NCBI GenBank assembly: GCA_027491235.1
Contig: JAIXWO010000018.1
Span: forward strand, 186,001-250,000
DNA length: 64,000 nucleotides
Origin: Sphingomonadales bacterium
GTDB taxonomy: Bacteria; Pseudomonadota; Alphaproteobacteria; Sphingomonadales; Sphingomonadaceae
Direction of reading: 5' to 3'
In this document: positions 46,692-55,201 of the stretch, in pieces
Layout of the letters: the number at the start of each line of letters is the position of its first letter
Numbering within the stretch: position 1 is the first letter of the stretch
The notes under the pieces: generated by a model
What the model saw: only the letters and a program-made list of their open reading frames with translations
What the model was told of the DNA's origin: nothing
Databases searched by the model: none
Translations under genes and position numbers: made by a program

Positions 46692-46988
46692 ATGGCCGAG
46701 TTCATGCTGCTAATGCACGGCGACACGACGTCGCCAGAGAGCGACGAAGCATGGGGTGCCTATTTCGGGCGCTTGCACGCGAGTGGCGCCTTCAAGGGGG
46801 GCAGTTCCATCGGGGCGGGAGGCTCGTTTCGCAAATCGGGCGCCGCAGCGCCGGTTTCCGGGCAGTTGACCGGATTTGTCAAGGTCGAAGCGGTGGACTT
46901 TGCCGCAGCGCGGCTCTGGCTGGAGGGAAATCCTGTCTATGAGTCCGGCGGCACCGTTGAGGTTCGTGAGCTCCCGATGGATGCATAA
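46692..46988 (+). CDS. YCII-related / DGPF-type small protein
   Basis: A 98-residue single-domain protein (MAEFMLLMHGDT, WGAYFGRLHASGAFKGGSSI, LTGFVKVEAVDFAAARLWLEG, GGTVEVRELP) with the alpha-beta pattern of the YCII ferredoxin-like fold. Relatives are of unknown or dehydratase/dechlorinase-like function and often sit beside sigma factors, but here the partner is the dienelactone hydrolase. ATG 46692 comes 1 base after its stop. Confidence 0.82.
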   Translation: MAEFMLLMHGDTTSPESDEAWGAYFGRLHASGAFKGGSSIGAGGSFRKSGAAAPVSGQLTGFVKVEAVDFAAARLWLEGNPVYESGGTVEVRELPMDA

Positions 46989-47109
46989 GCGCGTCACTTC
47001 ATCTGGAGAGCTGAAGATATTTTGGGAGGTCGGTTTTGAGCGCAAGAAGCGGGACGCGCAACTCGTGGTCTAGGCATAGTTAAAACGGGTCAACAAGGAG
47101 ACCCGATCA

Positions 47110-47577
47110 ATGACATATAGAATAGAAGGCCTGAACCCTGAAAACTTTGCCGGTTTGTTTGCCATGGATGCCGCTGGTCTCGAAAGCGTTCATGCGCGTC
47201 GGGTCACAGCTGGTGCAGACATGGGCTGGCCATGTCGCGTTTCTCTGCTCGATGCGAAAGTCGGAGAAAGTCTGATCCTGCTCCATCATTTGAGCCATGA
47301 TGTCGCGACGCCCTATCGGTCTGCCTATGCAATATACGTGCGGGAAGCAGCCGCAGCAGCCGCTACATTTGTGGATGAGACGCCGCCGGTCTTTGAGGGT
47401 CGTCCTATGGCATTTCGAGCCTTCAACAGTGAGGGCATGCTTGTGAATGCAGCACTTGCCCTTCCTGGTCAGGCAGATAATCGGATCCGGGAATTGCTGG
47501 AGGACGATCGGATATCCTATATCCACGCGCACAATGCAGCGCATGGCTGCTTCTCCGCGCGGATCGACAGGAGCTGA
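47110..47577 (+). CDS. DUF1203 domain protein
   Basis: A 155-residue protein that matches DUF1203 in length and signature: CRVSLLDAKVGESLILLHH, ATPYRSAYAIYVREAAA, AFNSEGMLVNAALALPG and ISYIHAHNAAHGC. The function of the family is unknown. ATG 47110 (MTYRIEGLNPENF) follows an AAGGAG ribosome site. The stop is 1 base before ada, so the two are co-expressed. Confidence 0.87.
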   Translation: MTYRIEGLNPENFAGLFAMDAAGLESVHARRVTAGADMGWPCRVSLLDAKVGESLILLHHLSHDVATPYRSAYAIYVREAAAAAATFVDETPPVFEGRPMAFRAFNSEGMLVNAALALPGQADNRIRELLEDDRISYIHAHNAAHGCFSARIDRS

Positions 47578-47578
47578 C

Positions 47579-48610
47579 ATGACAATCGATGATGCGGCGG
47601 CTTGGGAAGCGGTGTTGCGTCGCGATCGGGCATTTGATGGGCGTTTCGTTACGGGCGTGCTGACCACAGGTATATATTGTAGGCCCAGCTGTCCCGCGCG
47701 GCATCCGGCAAGGCAAAATGTCCGCTTTTTTGAGAATGACTCCGCAGCGGTAGCAGCAGGCCTTCGGGCGTGTCTGCGGTGCAAGCCCGACGATCTTGCG
47801 CGGGATGAGGTCGCGGTGCGGCAGGCCATTGACCTTCTTTCACAGGACGCTCCACCCGCGTTGGAGGCTCTGGCCATGGAGGTTGGGTACGCCCCCCACC
47901 ATTTTCAGAGAGTTTTTAAAAGAGCAACAGGGGTTTCCCCGGCCCAATATGCGCGCGGATTGCGGGCGCAGCGGGCGGAGGCTGCGCTCGCCTCCGAGGC
48001 GCGCGTGACCGACGCCATCTATGATGCAGGTTATTCCGGGCCGAGCCGGTTCTATGAAGAGGCGGGTCAGCGCCTTGGCATGACGCCTACTGCTTGGCGC
48101 CGGGGTGGCTCGGGGGTGACCATCCGGTGGACGATTGCATACACGTCGTTGGGTCCGATGTTGGTCGCGGCTACGGAGAAGGGCATATGCCGTCTGTCGT
48201 TTGACGAAGACGAGAGCGAGCTGGTCCGCCGGTTTCCCAATGCCCGTATCGAGGCGGGGGGAGAGGCCTTGTCCGAACTCGTCGCAGGTGCCGTGATGGC
48301 CGTTGAAACACCGTCGCGCATGCCCGATCTTCCTCTTGATGTGGCAGGCACGGCGTTCCAGTTGGCCGTGTGGGCCGAACTGCGCCGCATCCCGCCCGGA
48401 GAGACGCGGACTTATGCGCAGATGGCCGCCGCCGTTGGGAAGCCAAAGGCGGTGCGCGCGGCAGGCAGTGCGAATGGCGCCAATCCGATCTCTGTTCTCA
48501 TCCCCTGCCACAGGGTTGTCCGCTCAGACGGCAGCCTTGGCGGCTATGCCTATGGGCTTGACCGCAAGCGGGCACTGCTGGACAAAGAGCGGACAGAGAT
48601 AAACGATTGA
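47579..48610 (+). CDS. ada: Ada: adaptive-response regulator and O6-methylguanine-DNA methyltransferase
   Basis: A 343-residue three-part protein. The N-terminal zinc domain has Cys34, Cys38, Cys65 and Cys68 (YCRPSCPARHP, LRACLRCKP); methyl transfer from DNA phosphotriesters to the first Cys turns Ada into an activator. An AraC-type helix-turn-helix follows (LEALAMEVGYAPHHFQRVFK). The C-terminal O6-alkylguanine transferase has Cys310 in IPCHRVV and the Arg-finger region. ATG 47579 comes 1 base after the DUF1203 stop. It repairs alkylation damage and likely controls its own operon. Confidence 0.95.
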   Translation: MTIDDAAAWEAVLRRDRAFDGRFVTGVLTTGIYCRPSCPARHPARQNVRFFENDSAAVAAGLRACLRCKPDDLARDEVAVRQAIDLLSQDAPPALEALAMEVGYAPHHFQRVFKRATGVSPAQYARGLRAQRAEAALASEARVTDAIYDAGYSGPSRFYEEAGQRLGMTPTAWRRGGSGVTIRWTIAYTSLGPMLVAATEKGICRLSFDEDESELVRRFPNARIEAGGEALSELVAGAVMAVETPSRMPDLPLDVAGTAFQLAVWAELRRIPPGETRTYAQMAAAVGKPKAVRAAGSANGANPISVLIPCHRVVRSDGSLGGYAYGLDRKRALLDKERTEIND

Positions 48611-48623
48611 GGATCCTGCTGAA

Positions 48624-49121
48624 ATGATGATCGCCCTGCCGGAAGGCGCCCCTGCGACACTTGGCGAGGCTTTTGCCCGCATCAATTCCGTCACCGCGCC
48701 GACAGTTACGGACATTAAGGTCATGGTCCTCGTCGAAGCCGCCGGCCAGACGCTCTATGAAAAGAGCGCCGAAGTGGCTGAGCATCCGCGCGTGAAGGAA
48801 TTGCTGATCGAGAACGGTCATGAAGAAATGAAGCACGCCCGCCGTGCGGCCGAAGTGGTGAAGCTGCTGACCGGCGAAGATTTTCCGGCGCCTGCGGCTG
48901 CTGACAATCCTTATCTGACCGGCCATATCCCCGTTGCCGCCATCACGCCTGAAGGCTTGCGCAAGACCGCAGAGAGCGAATTTGCAGGCGACAAGCTGTA
49001 TGAAAACTGGGCGTCCAACATCGGCCATGACGGCGCGGCGGAATTGCTCCGCGCTAATGGGCGGGAAGAGACCGATCATGGCAATCGCCTGCTTGAAGCA
49101 GCGGCGATTCTGGAGGGGTAG
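48624..49121 (+). CDS. Ferritin-like di-iron protein (rubrerythrin-type four-helix bundle)
   Basis: A 165-residue protein with the metal-site pattern of a ferritin-like fold: Glu in VLVEAAGQTLYEK, ExxH in NGHEEMKHARRA, Glu in AESEFAGDKLYEN and ExxH in GREETDHGNRL, one pair per half. The residues repeat symmetrically, fitting a four-helix di-iron bundle. No rubredoxin domain is present. It probably handles oxidative or iron stress. It follows ada by 13 bases; GAGGA lies 11 bases before ATG 48624. A membership name for the family is not certain. Confidence 0.75.
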   Translation: MMIALPEGAPATLGEAFARINSVTAPTVTDIKVMVLVEAAGQTLYEKSAEVAEHPRVKELLIENGHEEMKHARRAAEVVKLLTGEDFPAPAAADNPYLTGHIPVAAITPEGLRKTAESEFAGDKLYENWASNIGHDGAAELLRANGREETDHGNRLLEAAAILEG

Positions 49122-49138
49122 TCCGCTATCACCCGTTT

Positions 49139-49213
49139 GGGCTGAGCCTGTCGAAGCCTTGTCCTTGCTGTTCTCAGGAGCACAAAAGGACGGCCCTTCG
49201 ACAAGCTCAGGGC
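49139..49213. repeat. Inverted repeat of the GAGCCTGTCG family
   Basis: GGGCTGAGCCTGTCGAAGCC (49139-49158) and GGCCCTTCGACAAGCTCAGGGC (49192-49213) form a hairpin pair about 75 bases across, between convergent genes. It is the same family as 5819-5883. Confidence 0.8.
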
Positions 49214-49228
49214 AAGCGGTGTTTTACA

Positions 49229-50023
49229 CTACCGATCCTTGAATTCCGGCGGCCGCTTTTCAAGGAACGCCGTAAACGCCTCTCGGTAATCCTCCGTCTG
49301 ACCGAGAATGACCTGCTGGCGATCCTCAATCGCCATCGCCGCCTCAAGCCCCTGCGCGTCGATGTTGAGGTTGAGCGCTTGTTTCGACAGGCGCAGTCCC
49401 CAGGGCGACGTGGCCAGCATTTCCTCGGCCAGCGCGATGCCGGTGTTCAGCAGGGCGTCGTGTTCGACAATCTCACTCAGGAAACCCGAAGACACGGCCC
49501 GCTCCGCTTTGATGAAGCGGCCGGTGAGGATCATCTCGGATGCCAGCGAGGCACCGACGAGACGGGGCAGGAAATAGCTCGACGCCATATCACATCCGCC
49601 AAGGCCGATGCGGATATAGGCGGCGTTCATGCGGAAATCGGGCGTGCCGAAGCGGACGTCGGAGGCGCAGAGCAGCGATAGTCCTCCGCCACAAGCCGCG
49701 CCCTGCGCCAGCGCGATAATCGGCTGGGGGCAACTGCGCATCCGGCGGTAGATATTGCCGATCATCGTCTGGGTGCGAAGTGTGCCGAGAACGGGTGTTT
49801 CGTCGCCAGACTTTGGCCAGCCGTTGAAATCTAGCCCGGCACAGAAGTTCTTGCCCTCAGCCTTCAGGATGACGACGCGAACGTCGTGCCTTTTGTGGAG
49901 CCCGTCAAAATAGTCGACGAGCGCGATCGTCATTTCTTCGGACAGCGCGTTGAGTGATTGCCCCCGGTTGAGCGTCACGATCTCCAGACCACCGCGCTGT
50001 TCGATCAGGATGGCGTCGCTCAT
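49229..50023 (-). CDS. Enoyl-CoA hydratase/isomerase family protein (crotonase fold)
   Basis: A 264-residue crotonase-superfamily protein (LNRGQSLNALSEEM, FCAGLDFNGWP, GAACGGGLSLLCASDVRFG, LPRLVGASLASEMIL). At the place of the first catalytic Glu of true hydratases the sequence reads GGGLSLL, and the second Glu (PEI/PEV) is also not obvious near AYIRIGLGGCDM. It may therefore be an isomerase or another crotonase activity. ATG 50023 overlaps the EVE gene stop (ATGA), so the pair is co-translated. Confidence 0.87.
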   Translation of the reverse strand: MSDAILIEQRGGLEIVTLNRGQSLNALSEEMTIALVDYFDGLHKRHDVRVVILKAEGKNFCAGLDFNGWPKSGDETPVLGTLRTQTMIGNIYRRMRSCPQPIIALAQGAACGGGLSLLCASDVRFGTPDFRMNAAYIRIGLGGCDMASSYFLPRLVGASLASEMILTGRFIKAERAVSSGFLSEIVEHDALLNTGIALAEEMLATSPWGLRLSKQALNLNIDAQGLEAAMAIEDRQQVILGQTEDYREAFTAFLEKRPPEFKDR

Positions 50024-50433
50024 GCTTTCTCTCCGGCCATGCCGCAGATGATGGCCCAATGTGCATCGCTGACGGGCACGACTGAGAGGCGCGACTGGCG
50101 GATGAGGGCCAAGTCGGCAAGGCTCGGTTCGGCCTTCATTTCGGCAAGCGTCACCGCGCGCTTCACCGGGCGGATGGGGGCCACATCGACCATTACGAAG
50201 CGTCCGGCGGGATCGCTTGGGTCTGGATAGGCGGTGTGGACGATCTCGACGATGCCGACAATCTCTTTGCCCTCATTGCTGTGGTAGAAGAATGCCTTGT
50301 CGCCGACCGCCATCGCCTTCAGATTGATGGCGGCCTGATGGTTGCGCACGCCATCCCAATGGGTGCGGCCATCCGTCACCATCATGTCCCAGCTGTACTT
50401 ATGCGGTTCTGACTTCACCAGCCAATAGGCCAT
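50020..50433 (-). CDS. EVE domain protein
   Basis: A 137-residue EVE/PUA-like domain protein (MAYWLVKSEPHKYSWDM, WDGVRNHQAAINLKAM, FFYHSNEGKEIVGIVEI, MKAEPSLADLALIRQSRLSVVPV). EVE domains bind modified bases in DNA or RNA, and single-domain copies are widespread with unknown role. ATG 50433 is chosen over a longer open frame to 50454. It overlaps the start of the crotonase gene. Confidence 0.9.
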   Translation of the reverse strand: MAYWLVKSEPHKYSWDMMVTDGRTHWDGVRNHQAAINLKAMAVGDKAFFYHSNEGKEIVGIVEIVHTAYPDPSDPAGRFVMVDVAPIRPVKRAVTLAEMKAEPSLADLALIRQSRLSVVPVSDAHWAIICGMAGEKA

Positions 50434-50462
50434 ATTCTGCTCCCCAAGCCTCATTCGCCGAC

Positions 50463-51692
50463 CTACGCGCTATCGTGCCGCGCGACGAAGAATCGTCCAC
50501 CCTCTGTCACGTAAACGGCAATGAGTGCAACTGTCCCGGCAATGGTGAAGCCGATATAGAGGGGGGCCGTCGTTCCATTGAAGGCCTGGCCGACGATTGT
50601 TCCGAACACCGTGCCCAGAAGATTGCCGAGCGATCCCTGTAAAGAGCTTGCCATGCCGGCAACGCCACCCATGTTTTCCATCGCCATTGCCCCGAAGTTT
50701 CCGACGACCAAGGAGAAAGACATCATCATCAGCATCTGCAGCGCGATGAACGTCGCAAGCGATTCATGGCTGTAGAGCGCAATCAGGGCATGGATCGCCG
50801 CAACGATTGTCAGCACGAAGAGTGCCCCATGGCCTATCATGCGCATACCAAAGCGCTTCACGACCGCAGCATTGGCCAGCGAGCCGATGGCCATGCCGGT
50901 CGCCATGATGGCAAAGCCAGCGGGCAAGAAATCGGGCCGTTTGAACGTAACCTCAAAGATCTGCTGGATCGACATGAGGAAGCCGAAGATGGCGCAGGAG
51001 AGCATGGCATTGGCGATGCTGTAGCCGACTGACATCCTGTCGGTCATGACAGTCCTGGCGGCGGCCAACACAGAGGCGCGTTCAATGGGAGTCTTGTTGT
51101 TATCGGCCAGCGTCTCGGGCAGGCGCCACAAGACCCAGATCCAGACCGCCACGCCGATGGCAGACAGCGCACCGAACACCCAGCGCCATGGGCCGATCAA
51201 CAGGATGGCCTGCCCCATGGCGGGCGCGAGGATGGGAGCAGCCATAAAGATCATGCTCGACAGGCTCATCACCTGTGCCATGTCGCGACCCTCAAACCTG
51301 TCGCGAACTGTGGAGGTGACGATGACCCGCGCTCCGGCGGCAAAAAGGCCCTGAACCACGCGCGCGATCAGCAGATGGTCAAAGGACGGTGCAAGCGCAG
51401 CAGCAAGGCTCGCGACGGCAAACCCAAAGATTGACCACAGCATCAAGCCGCGCCTGCCATAAGCGTCGGACAGGGTGCCGACGAACAACTGGCCAATCGC
51501 AAAGCCGAACAGGAAGGAGGAAATGACCAAGGGCCACCGCGTTGCATCGCCAACGCCCAGTCCATGCCCGATGGCCGGAAGGGCGGGCAGCATAGAATCA
51601 ATCGCAAAGGCCACGATCATCATGATCGCCGAAATCAGGATGACAAATTCAACGCGGCCGGGGCCGTTGGAGGAGGCAAAGGAGGATGGCAT
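50463..51692 (-). CDS. Bcr/CflA-type MFS drug exporter
   Basis: A 409-residue 12-span DHA1-family antiporter. It has FAIDSMLPALPAIGHGLG near the first span, LFVGTLSDAYGRRGLML (the loop 2-3 motif A), LLIARVVQGLFAAGARVI and PILAPAMGQAILLIGPWRWVF (motif C-like). It exports drugs or metabolites by proton exchange. A single-gene unit ending 30 bases before the EVE gene. Confidence 0.9.
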   Translation of the reverse strand: MPSSFASSNGPGRVEFVILISAIMMIVAFAIDSMLPALPAIGHGLGVGDATRWPLVISSFLFGFAIGQLFVGTLSDAYGRRGLMLWSIFGFAVASLAAALAPSFDHLLIARVVQGLFAAGARVIVTSTVRDRFEGRDMAQVMSLSSMIFMAAPILAPAMGQAILLIGPWRWVFGALSAIGVAVWIWVLWRLPETLADNNKTPIERASVLAAARTVMTDRMSVGYSIANAMLSCAIFGFLMSIQQIFEVTFKRPDFLPAGFAIMATGMAIGSLANAAVVKRFGMRMIGHGALFVLTIVAAIHALIALYSHESLATFIALQMLMMMSFSLVVGNFGAMAMENMGGVAGMASSLQGSLGNLLGTVFGTIVGQAFNGTTAPLYIGFTIAGTVALIAVYVTEGGRFFVARHDSA

Positions 51693-51751
51693 AGCCGTTG
51701 GCCTAGACGAGCATGGGGCTTGGCGAAAGGGCGCCGCGCCTTAGGTTTCAC

Positions 51752-52732
51752 CTAGGGCAGAAGGATTGTCGAGCCGGTCGTCTTTCGCGCTTCAAGATCG
51801 CGGTGTGCCTGCGCGACATCGGACAGCGCATAACGCTGGCGAATATCGACAGACACGACGCCCTTGCGGATCATGTCGAACAGCATGGCCGCCCCCGCTG
51901 CACGTTCAATGGGGTCGACATAATAGTCGTACAGCGTGGGCCGCGTTATGAAGAGCGACCCTGCATTGGCCACCGCGCGCAGGTCAACGCCGGTCACGGG
52001 GCCGCTGGCATTGCCATAGCTGACGACAAGACCGCGCCGATGGCAGGATTTGAGCGAGGCTTCCCACGTGTCCATGCCAACGCCATCGAACACTGTGCGG
52101 ACACCCTTGCCACCTGTCAGGTCCCGGCAACGTGCCGCCGTGTCTTCGGTTGCGTAGTTGATGATGTGGTCGGCCCCCGCAGCCAGCGCGATGTCCGCCT
52201 TTTCGTGTGTGCTCACGCTGCCGATCACGGTCGCGCCGCGATGCTTGAGCCATTGGACGAGCAAAAGCCCGACACCGCCCGCTGCTGCATAGACAAGGAC
52301 AGCATCTCCGGCGCGCACTGTGGCGCAGCGCTCCACCAAGAATTCTGTCGTGCAGCCTTTGAGCAGAGCAGCGGCCGCGATCTCATCTGAAATGTCGTCG
52401 GGCACTTGGAACAGCATGGCAGCCGGCAGATTGCGCGCGGTTGCGTAGGCGCCGACGGCCAGCCCGAAAGTGCAGACCCGGTCGCCGACCTTATAGTCGG
52501 ACACACCATCGCCCACGGCTTCGACGACACCGGCCGCCTCAACGCCAAGGCCGCTGGGCACCGCCATCTTGTAAACGCCGCCACGGTGATAGGTGTCGAT
52601 GAAATTGAGGCCAACGGCGGTGTTGCGCATGCGCACTTCGCCGGGACCGGGTTCGGGAAGCTCCACATCGACCCATTGAATGACCTCAGGGCCGCCTTGT
52701 TCGGTTATGCGGACGGCGCGTTCCATGGTCAT
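51752..52732 (-). CDS. NADPH:quinone oxidoreductase (zinc-free MDR family)
   Basis: A 326-residue medium-chain dehydrogenase/reductase of the QOR type: N-terminal GroES-like domain (NTAVGLNFIDTYHRGGVYK, GLGVEAAGVVEAVGDGV, VGDRVCTFG), then a Rossmann domain with AAAGGVGLLLVQWLKHRGATVIG. No structural zinc cysteines are seen. It would reduce quinones or other activated carbonyls with NADPH. ATG 52732 has GGGAG upstream. Confidence 0.92.
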   Translation of the reverse strand: MTMERAVRITEQGGPEVIQWVDVELPEPGPGEVRMRNTAVGLNFIDTYHRGGVYKMAVPSGLGVEAAGVVEAVGDGVSDYKVGDRVCTFGLAVGAYATARNLPAAMLFQVPDDISDEIAAAALLKGCTTEFLVERCATVRAGDAVLVYAAAGGVGLLLVQWLKHRGATVIGSVSTHEKADIALAAGADHIINYATEDTAARCRDLTGGKGVRTVFDGVGMDTWEASLKSCHRRGLVVSYGNASGPVTGVDLRAVANAGSLFITRPTLYDYYVDPIERAAGAAMLFDMIRKGVVSVDIRQRYALSDVAQAHRDLEARKTTGSTILLP

Positions 52733-52795
52733 GCTGCTATCTCCCGGTTGTCGATGGCCTCTTTCGCAGAGGATTGAGGGGGGAGGCAAGTCGGA

Positions 52796-53044
52796 CTAGT
52801 CGTTGTTCCGCGCGTCGGCCTGTTCGCGTGCGTCTTGCGCAGCCTTTTTCTCGGCCTTGCGCTGACGTTCCTCCGACTTGCGCATCTCCCGTCCGCGCTT
52901 TTCGTCGGCTTCAGACTGGCTCGTGGTTGTCGCATCGATGACAGCGCCCGCGACCTTGAACGGGGCGGTCACGACGTCGGCAGCAATTTGGGTCACGCAG
53001 CCGCAAAGGAATAACGGGAGAAGGAGGGCAGGAGCAATACGCAT
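52796..53044 (-). CDS. Small lipoprotein with charged coiled tail
   Basis: An 82-residue precursor: lipobox FLCGC (Cys15), a short hydrophobic-neutral stretch (TQIAADVVTAPFKVAGAVID), then a highly charged Arg/Glu/Lys/Ala helix to the end (EADEKRGREMRKSEERQRK). Similar DUF6726-like small lipoproteins exist in sphingomonads, but I cannot confirm the family. Role unknown. Confidence 0.68.
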   Translation of the reverse strand: MRIAPALLLPLFLCGCVTQIAADVVTAPFKVAGAVIDATTTSQSEADEKRGREMRKSEERQRKAEKKAAQDAREQADARNND

Positions 53045-53130
53045 GCAGTTGCGATAGAGTGCGCTGAAACCCGCTGCAACGCACTTGCGTTGAGTTGAGG
53101 AGTCGCTTAGAGGCGCGCTCTCAAATTGTG

Positions 53131-53207
53131 GCGACCGTAGCTCAGTTGGTTAGAGCGCCGGTTTGTGGTACCGGAGGTCGCGGGTTCGGATCCCGTCGGT
53201 CGCCCCA
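53131..53207 (+). tRNA. tRNA-His (GTG anticodon)
   Basis: A full cloverleaf: acceptor GCGACCG/CGGTCGC, U8-A9, D-stem GCTC/GAGC, anticodon stem CCGGT/ACCGG with loop TTGTGGT (anticodon GTG), T-stem GCGGG/CCCGT with TTCGGAT loop, discriminator C73 and encoded CCA. The base before the acceptor is G (53130), so the extra G-1 that identifies tRNA-His could be cut out of the transcript and would pair with C73. Confidence 0.96.
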
Positions 53208-53285
53208 TTCTCCTCCATTGCTGGCGAATCGCGTGTAATAAGACTATTGCGCGCGCTTGAAATTTTATTGCCAATGGAGCCTGCG

Positions 53286-54335
53286 ATGACCGCCCCCTGG
53301 ATGCTGCCTGATTTCGATGATCATGAGGGCTTTCACATCTTCCGTGATCCCAAAGCTGGGCTGACGGCGATCATCGCTATCCATTCAACGTACCTCGGCC
53401 CGTCCGGCGGCGGCACGCGCTTTTGGCATTACGCCGCGCCGGAGGCGGCCATCACCGATGCACTGCGCCTTTCCCGCGGGATGAGCTATAAGAACGCCAT
53501 GGCGGGGCTCGCGATGGGTGGCGGCAAAGCCGTTATTCTGGCCGATGCCGACCGGACCAAATCCCCCGAACTGATTGCCGCCTTTGCCCGCGCTGTGGAT
53601 AGCCTTGGCGGGCGCTATGTGACGGCACAGGACGTGGGTATCAGCGCGCAGGATATTCTTGATATCTCCAAGGGAACGAAGTTCGTCTCGGGCCTGCCCC
53701 CCAAGGATGGCGGGGCAGGAGGAGACCCGGGGCCGTCAACAGCTCTAGGCGTGTTCCTAGGCGTCAAGGCGGCCGTCAAACGCGCTCTCGGCAAGGATGA
53801 CATGGTCGGCGTCCACGTGGCCATTCAGGGCGTCGGCAGCGTTGGCGGCGGACTTGCCCGGCATCTGGCGGCCTCCGGCGCGAAGCTCACTCTGGCGGAT
53901 CGTGACGCTGCGAAGGCGGCGGCATTGGCGGCCGAACTGGGCGGTACGTCGGTTGATGCCGATGCGATCCTTCAGGTGGAGGCGGATGTCCTCAGCCCCT
54001 GCGCTTTGGGCGCCATCCTTGACAGCCAGACCATCCCGCTCCTGAAGGCGTCGGTCATCGCAGGCGGTGCGAACAATCAATTGGCCCGACCGGAACATGG
54101 CGATGCAGTGCAGGCGCGCGGCATTCTTTATGCGCCAGACTACGTCATCAACGCAGGCGGCATCATCAATGTTGCGCTCGAATACCTGGACGGGGCTGAC
54201 CGCGCGACTGTGGATGCCAAGATTTCTGGAATTCCCGACCGGCTGAACGCTGTCTGGGATGAAAGTGCTGCGACCGGCGACAATCCTGCCAAGGTCGCCG
54301 ACCGCATGGCGCAGAAGCTTATCGGTCGGGGGTAA
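53286..54335 (+). CDS. Leucine (branched-chain/aromatic) amino acid dehydrogenase
   Basis: A 349-residue Glu/Leu/Phe/Val dehydrogenase family enzyme. Substrate/catalytic lysines fall at the family positions: Lys69 in GMSYKNA and Lys81 in GGGKAVI. DVGISAQDI carries the conserved Asp, and the NAD site is IQGVGSVGGGLARHL. It deaminates leucine, valine or phenylalanine reversibly. ATG 53286 has GGAG 6 bases upstream (inside the alternative ATG 53274). It lies 78 bases after tRNA-His and ends in a strong hairpin. Confidence 0.92.
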   Translation: MTAPWMLPDFDDHEGFHIFRDPKAGLTAIIAIHSTYLGPSGGGTRFWHYAAPEAAITDALRLSRGMSYKNAMAGLAMGGGKAVILADADRTKSPELIAAFARAVDSLGGRYVTAQDVGISAQDILDISKGTKFVSGLPPKDGGAGGDPGPSTALGVFLGVKAAVKRALGKDDMVGVHVAIQGVGSVGGGLARHLAASGAKLTLADRDAAKAAALAAELGGTSVDADAILQVEADVLSPCALGAILDSQTIPLLKASVIAGGANNQLARPEHGDAVQARGILYAPDYVINAGGIINVALEYLDGADRATVDAKISGIPDRLNAVWDESAATGDNPAKVADRMAQKLIGRG

Positions 54336-54342
54336 GATCATT

Positions 54343-54376
54343 GGCCGTCACGCAGACCAGATGCTGCGTGACGGCC
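54343..54376. terminator. 13-bp hairpin between convergent genes
   Basis: GGCCGTCACGCAG (54343-54355) and CTGCGTGACGGCC (54364-54376) form a perfect 13-bp stem with an 8-base loop just after the leucine dehydrogenase stop. No T-run on either side, so it is a two-way stop or mRNA-end stabiliser rather than a classic terminator. Confidence 0.65.
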
Positions 54377-54390
54377 AGAAATATGCTGCC

Positions 54391-55038
54391 TTAGGCGAGC
54401 ACGGTCCGGCTGCGCGGACGGCGGCGCATGGCCCCACCAACCAAGCCAAAGCCGGCCAGCATCAGGGCCCAAGCTGCGGGCTCAGGCACTGCAAGAGCCG
54501 CGACATTGTCCAGCGCCGGGCCAAAGAAGCTTTGCGAAGTGCCATTGGTCGTGAAGGTGATCGTCGTGGACGGACCACCGGCAAGGAATGTGAACGACTG
54601 TGCCGTCCAGTTCATGCCCGCTGCGTCTTTGCCCGTCGCGCCGGGGTGCGTGAAGACGCTGGGCGCGCCGCCATCAATCGACACGAGCAGATCGCGTGGA
54701 CCTGAAAGGTCCGGATTGCTCGAAAGATCGAAGCTCACGGTATAAGCTTGGCCTGCCGTTGTGGCAAAGGACTGCGAAAGCGCACCAATCGCGCTGCCGG
54801 CAATGTCGATGCTGCGGACACCATCAGAGGCTGCCCAATAGGAGCTGATATAGTCGACCGAGCCTGTATCAACGGTCCATCCTGTGATGTCCGTTCCGCC
54901 AGCGGCTACGGTGCTAAAGCCGCCGCTCGTATTGCCGAGTTCAAAGCTACCATTGGTGATGAGGGTCGCCGCGAAAGAGGGGGAGGCGGCTGCCAGCGCA
55001 ACAAGCGCGAAGGTTGTTTTCATTGTACGCATCTTCAT
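54391..55038 (-). CDS. PEPxxWA-CTERM sorted protein with choice-of-anchor C domain
   Basis: A 215-residue secreted protein: signal peptide (MKTTFALVALAAASPSFAA), then a single beta-rich domain (LITNGSFELGN, GWTVDTGSVDYISSYW, DGVRSIDIAGS, GALSQSFATTAGQAYTVSF, LDNVAALAV) of the choice-of-anchor C/DUF642 type. The tail is VPEPAAWALMLAGFGLVGG followed by arginines, the PEPxxWA sorting signal read by exosortase/archaeosortase systems. No exosortase gene is in the window. ATG 55038 is chosen from an open frame reaching 55110. Probably surface- or EPS-associated. Confidence 0.9.
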   Translation of the reverse strand: MKMRTMKTTFALVALAAASPSFAATLITNGSFELGNTSGGFSTVAAGGTDITGWTVDTGSVDYISSYWAASDGVRSIDIAGSAIGALSQSFATTAGQAYTVSFDLSSNPDLSGPRDLLVSIDGGAPSVFTHPGATGKDAAGMNWTAQSFTFLAGGPSTTITFTTNGTSQSFFGPALDNVAALAVPEPAAWALMLAGFGLVGGAMRRRPRSRTVLA

Positions 55039-55201
55039 GGAACTGTCCTTTAGGCGGAGGGTCGCAACGCACTCCCTTGGAGGGGAATCGTTTGTTCGCA
55101 GTTGCAACATGAACCAGTCTTAACGCATTAGCAACCATATTGGCTGCGAATTGCGTTCAACTGGATAATTTGCATGATGTGCGGGCAGAGGGCGCCCGTA
55201 T

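Noticed and set aside
53163-53285. N-terminal extension of leucine dehydrogenase running into tRNA-His
   Set aside because: The longer frame starts inside the tRNA; ATG 53286 with GGAG is the real start.
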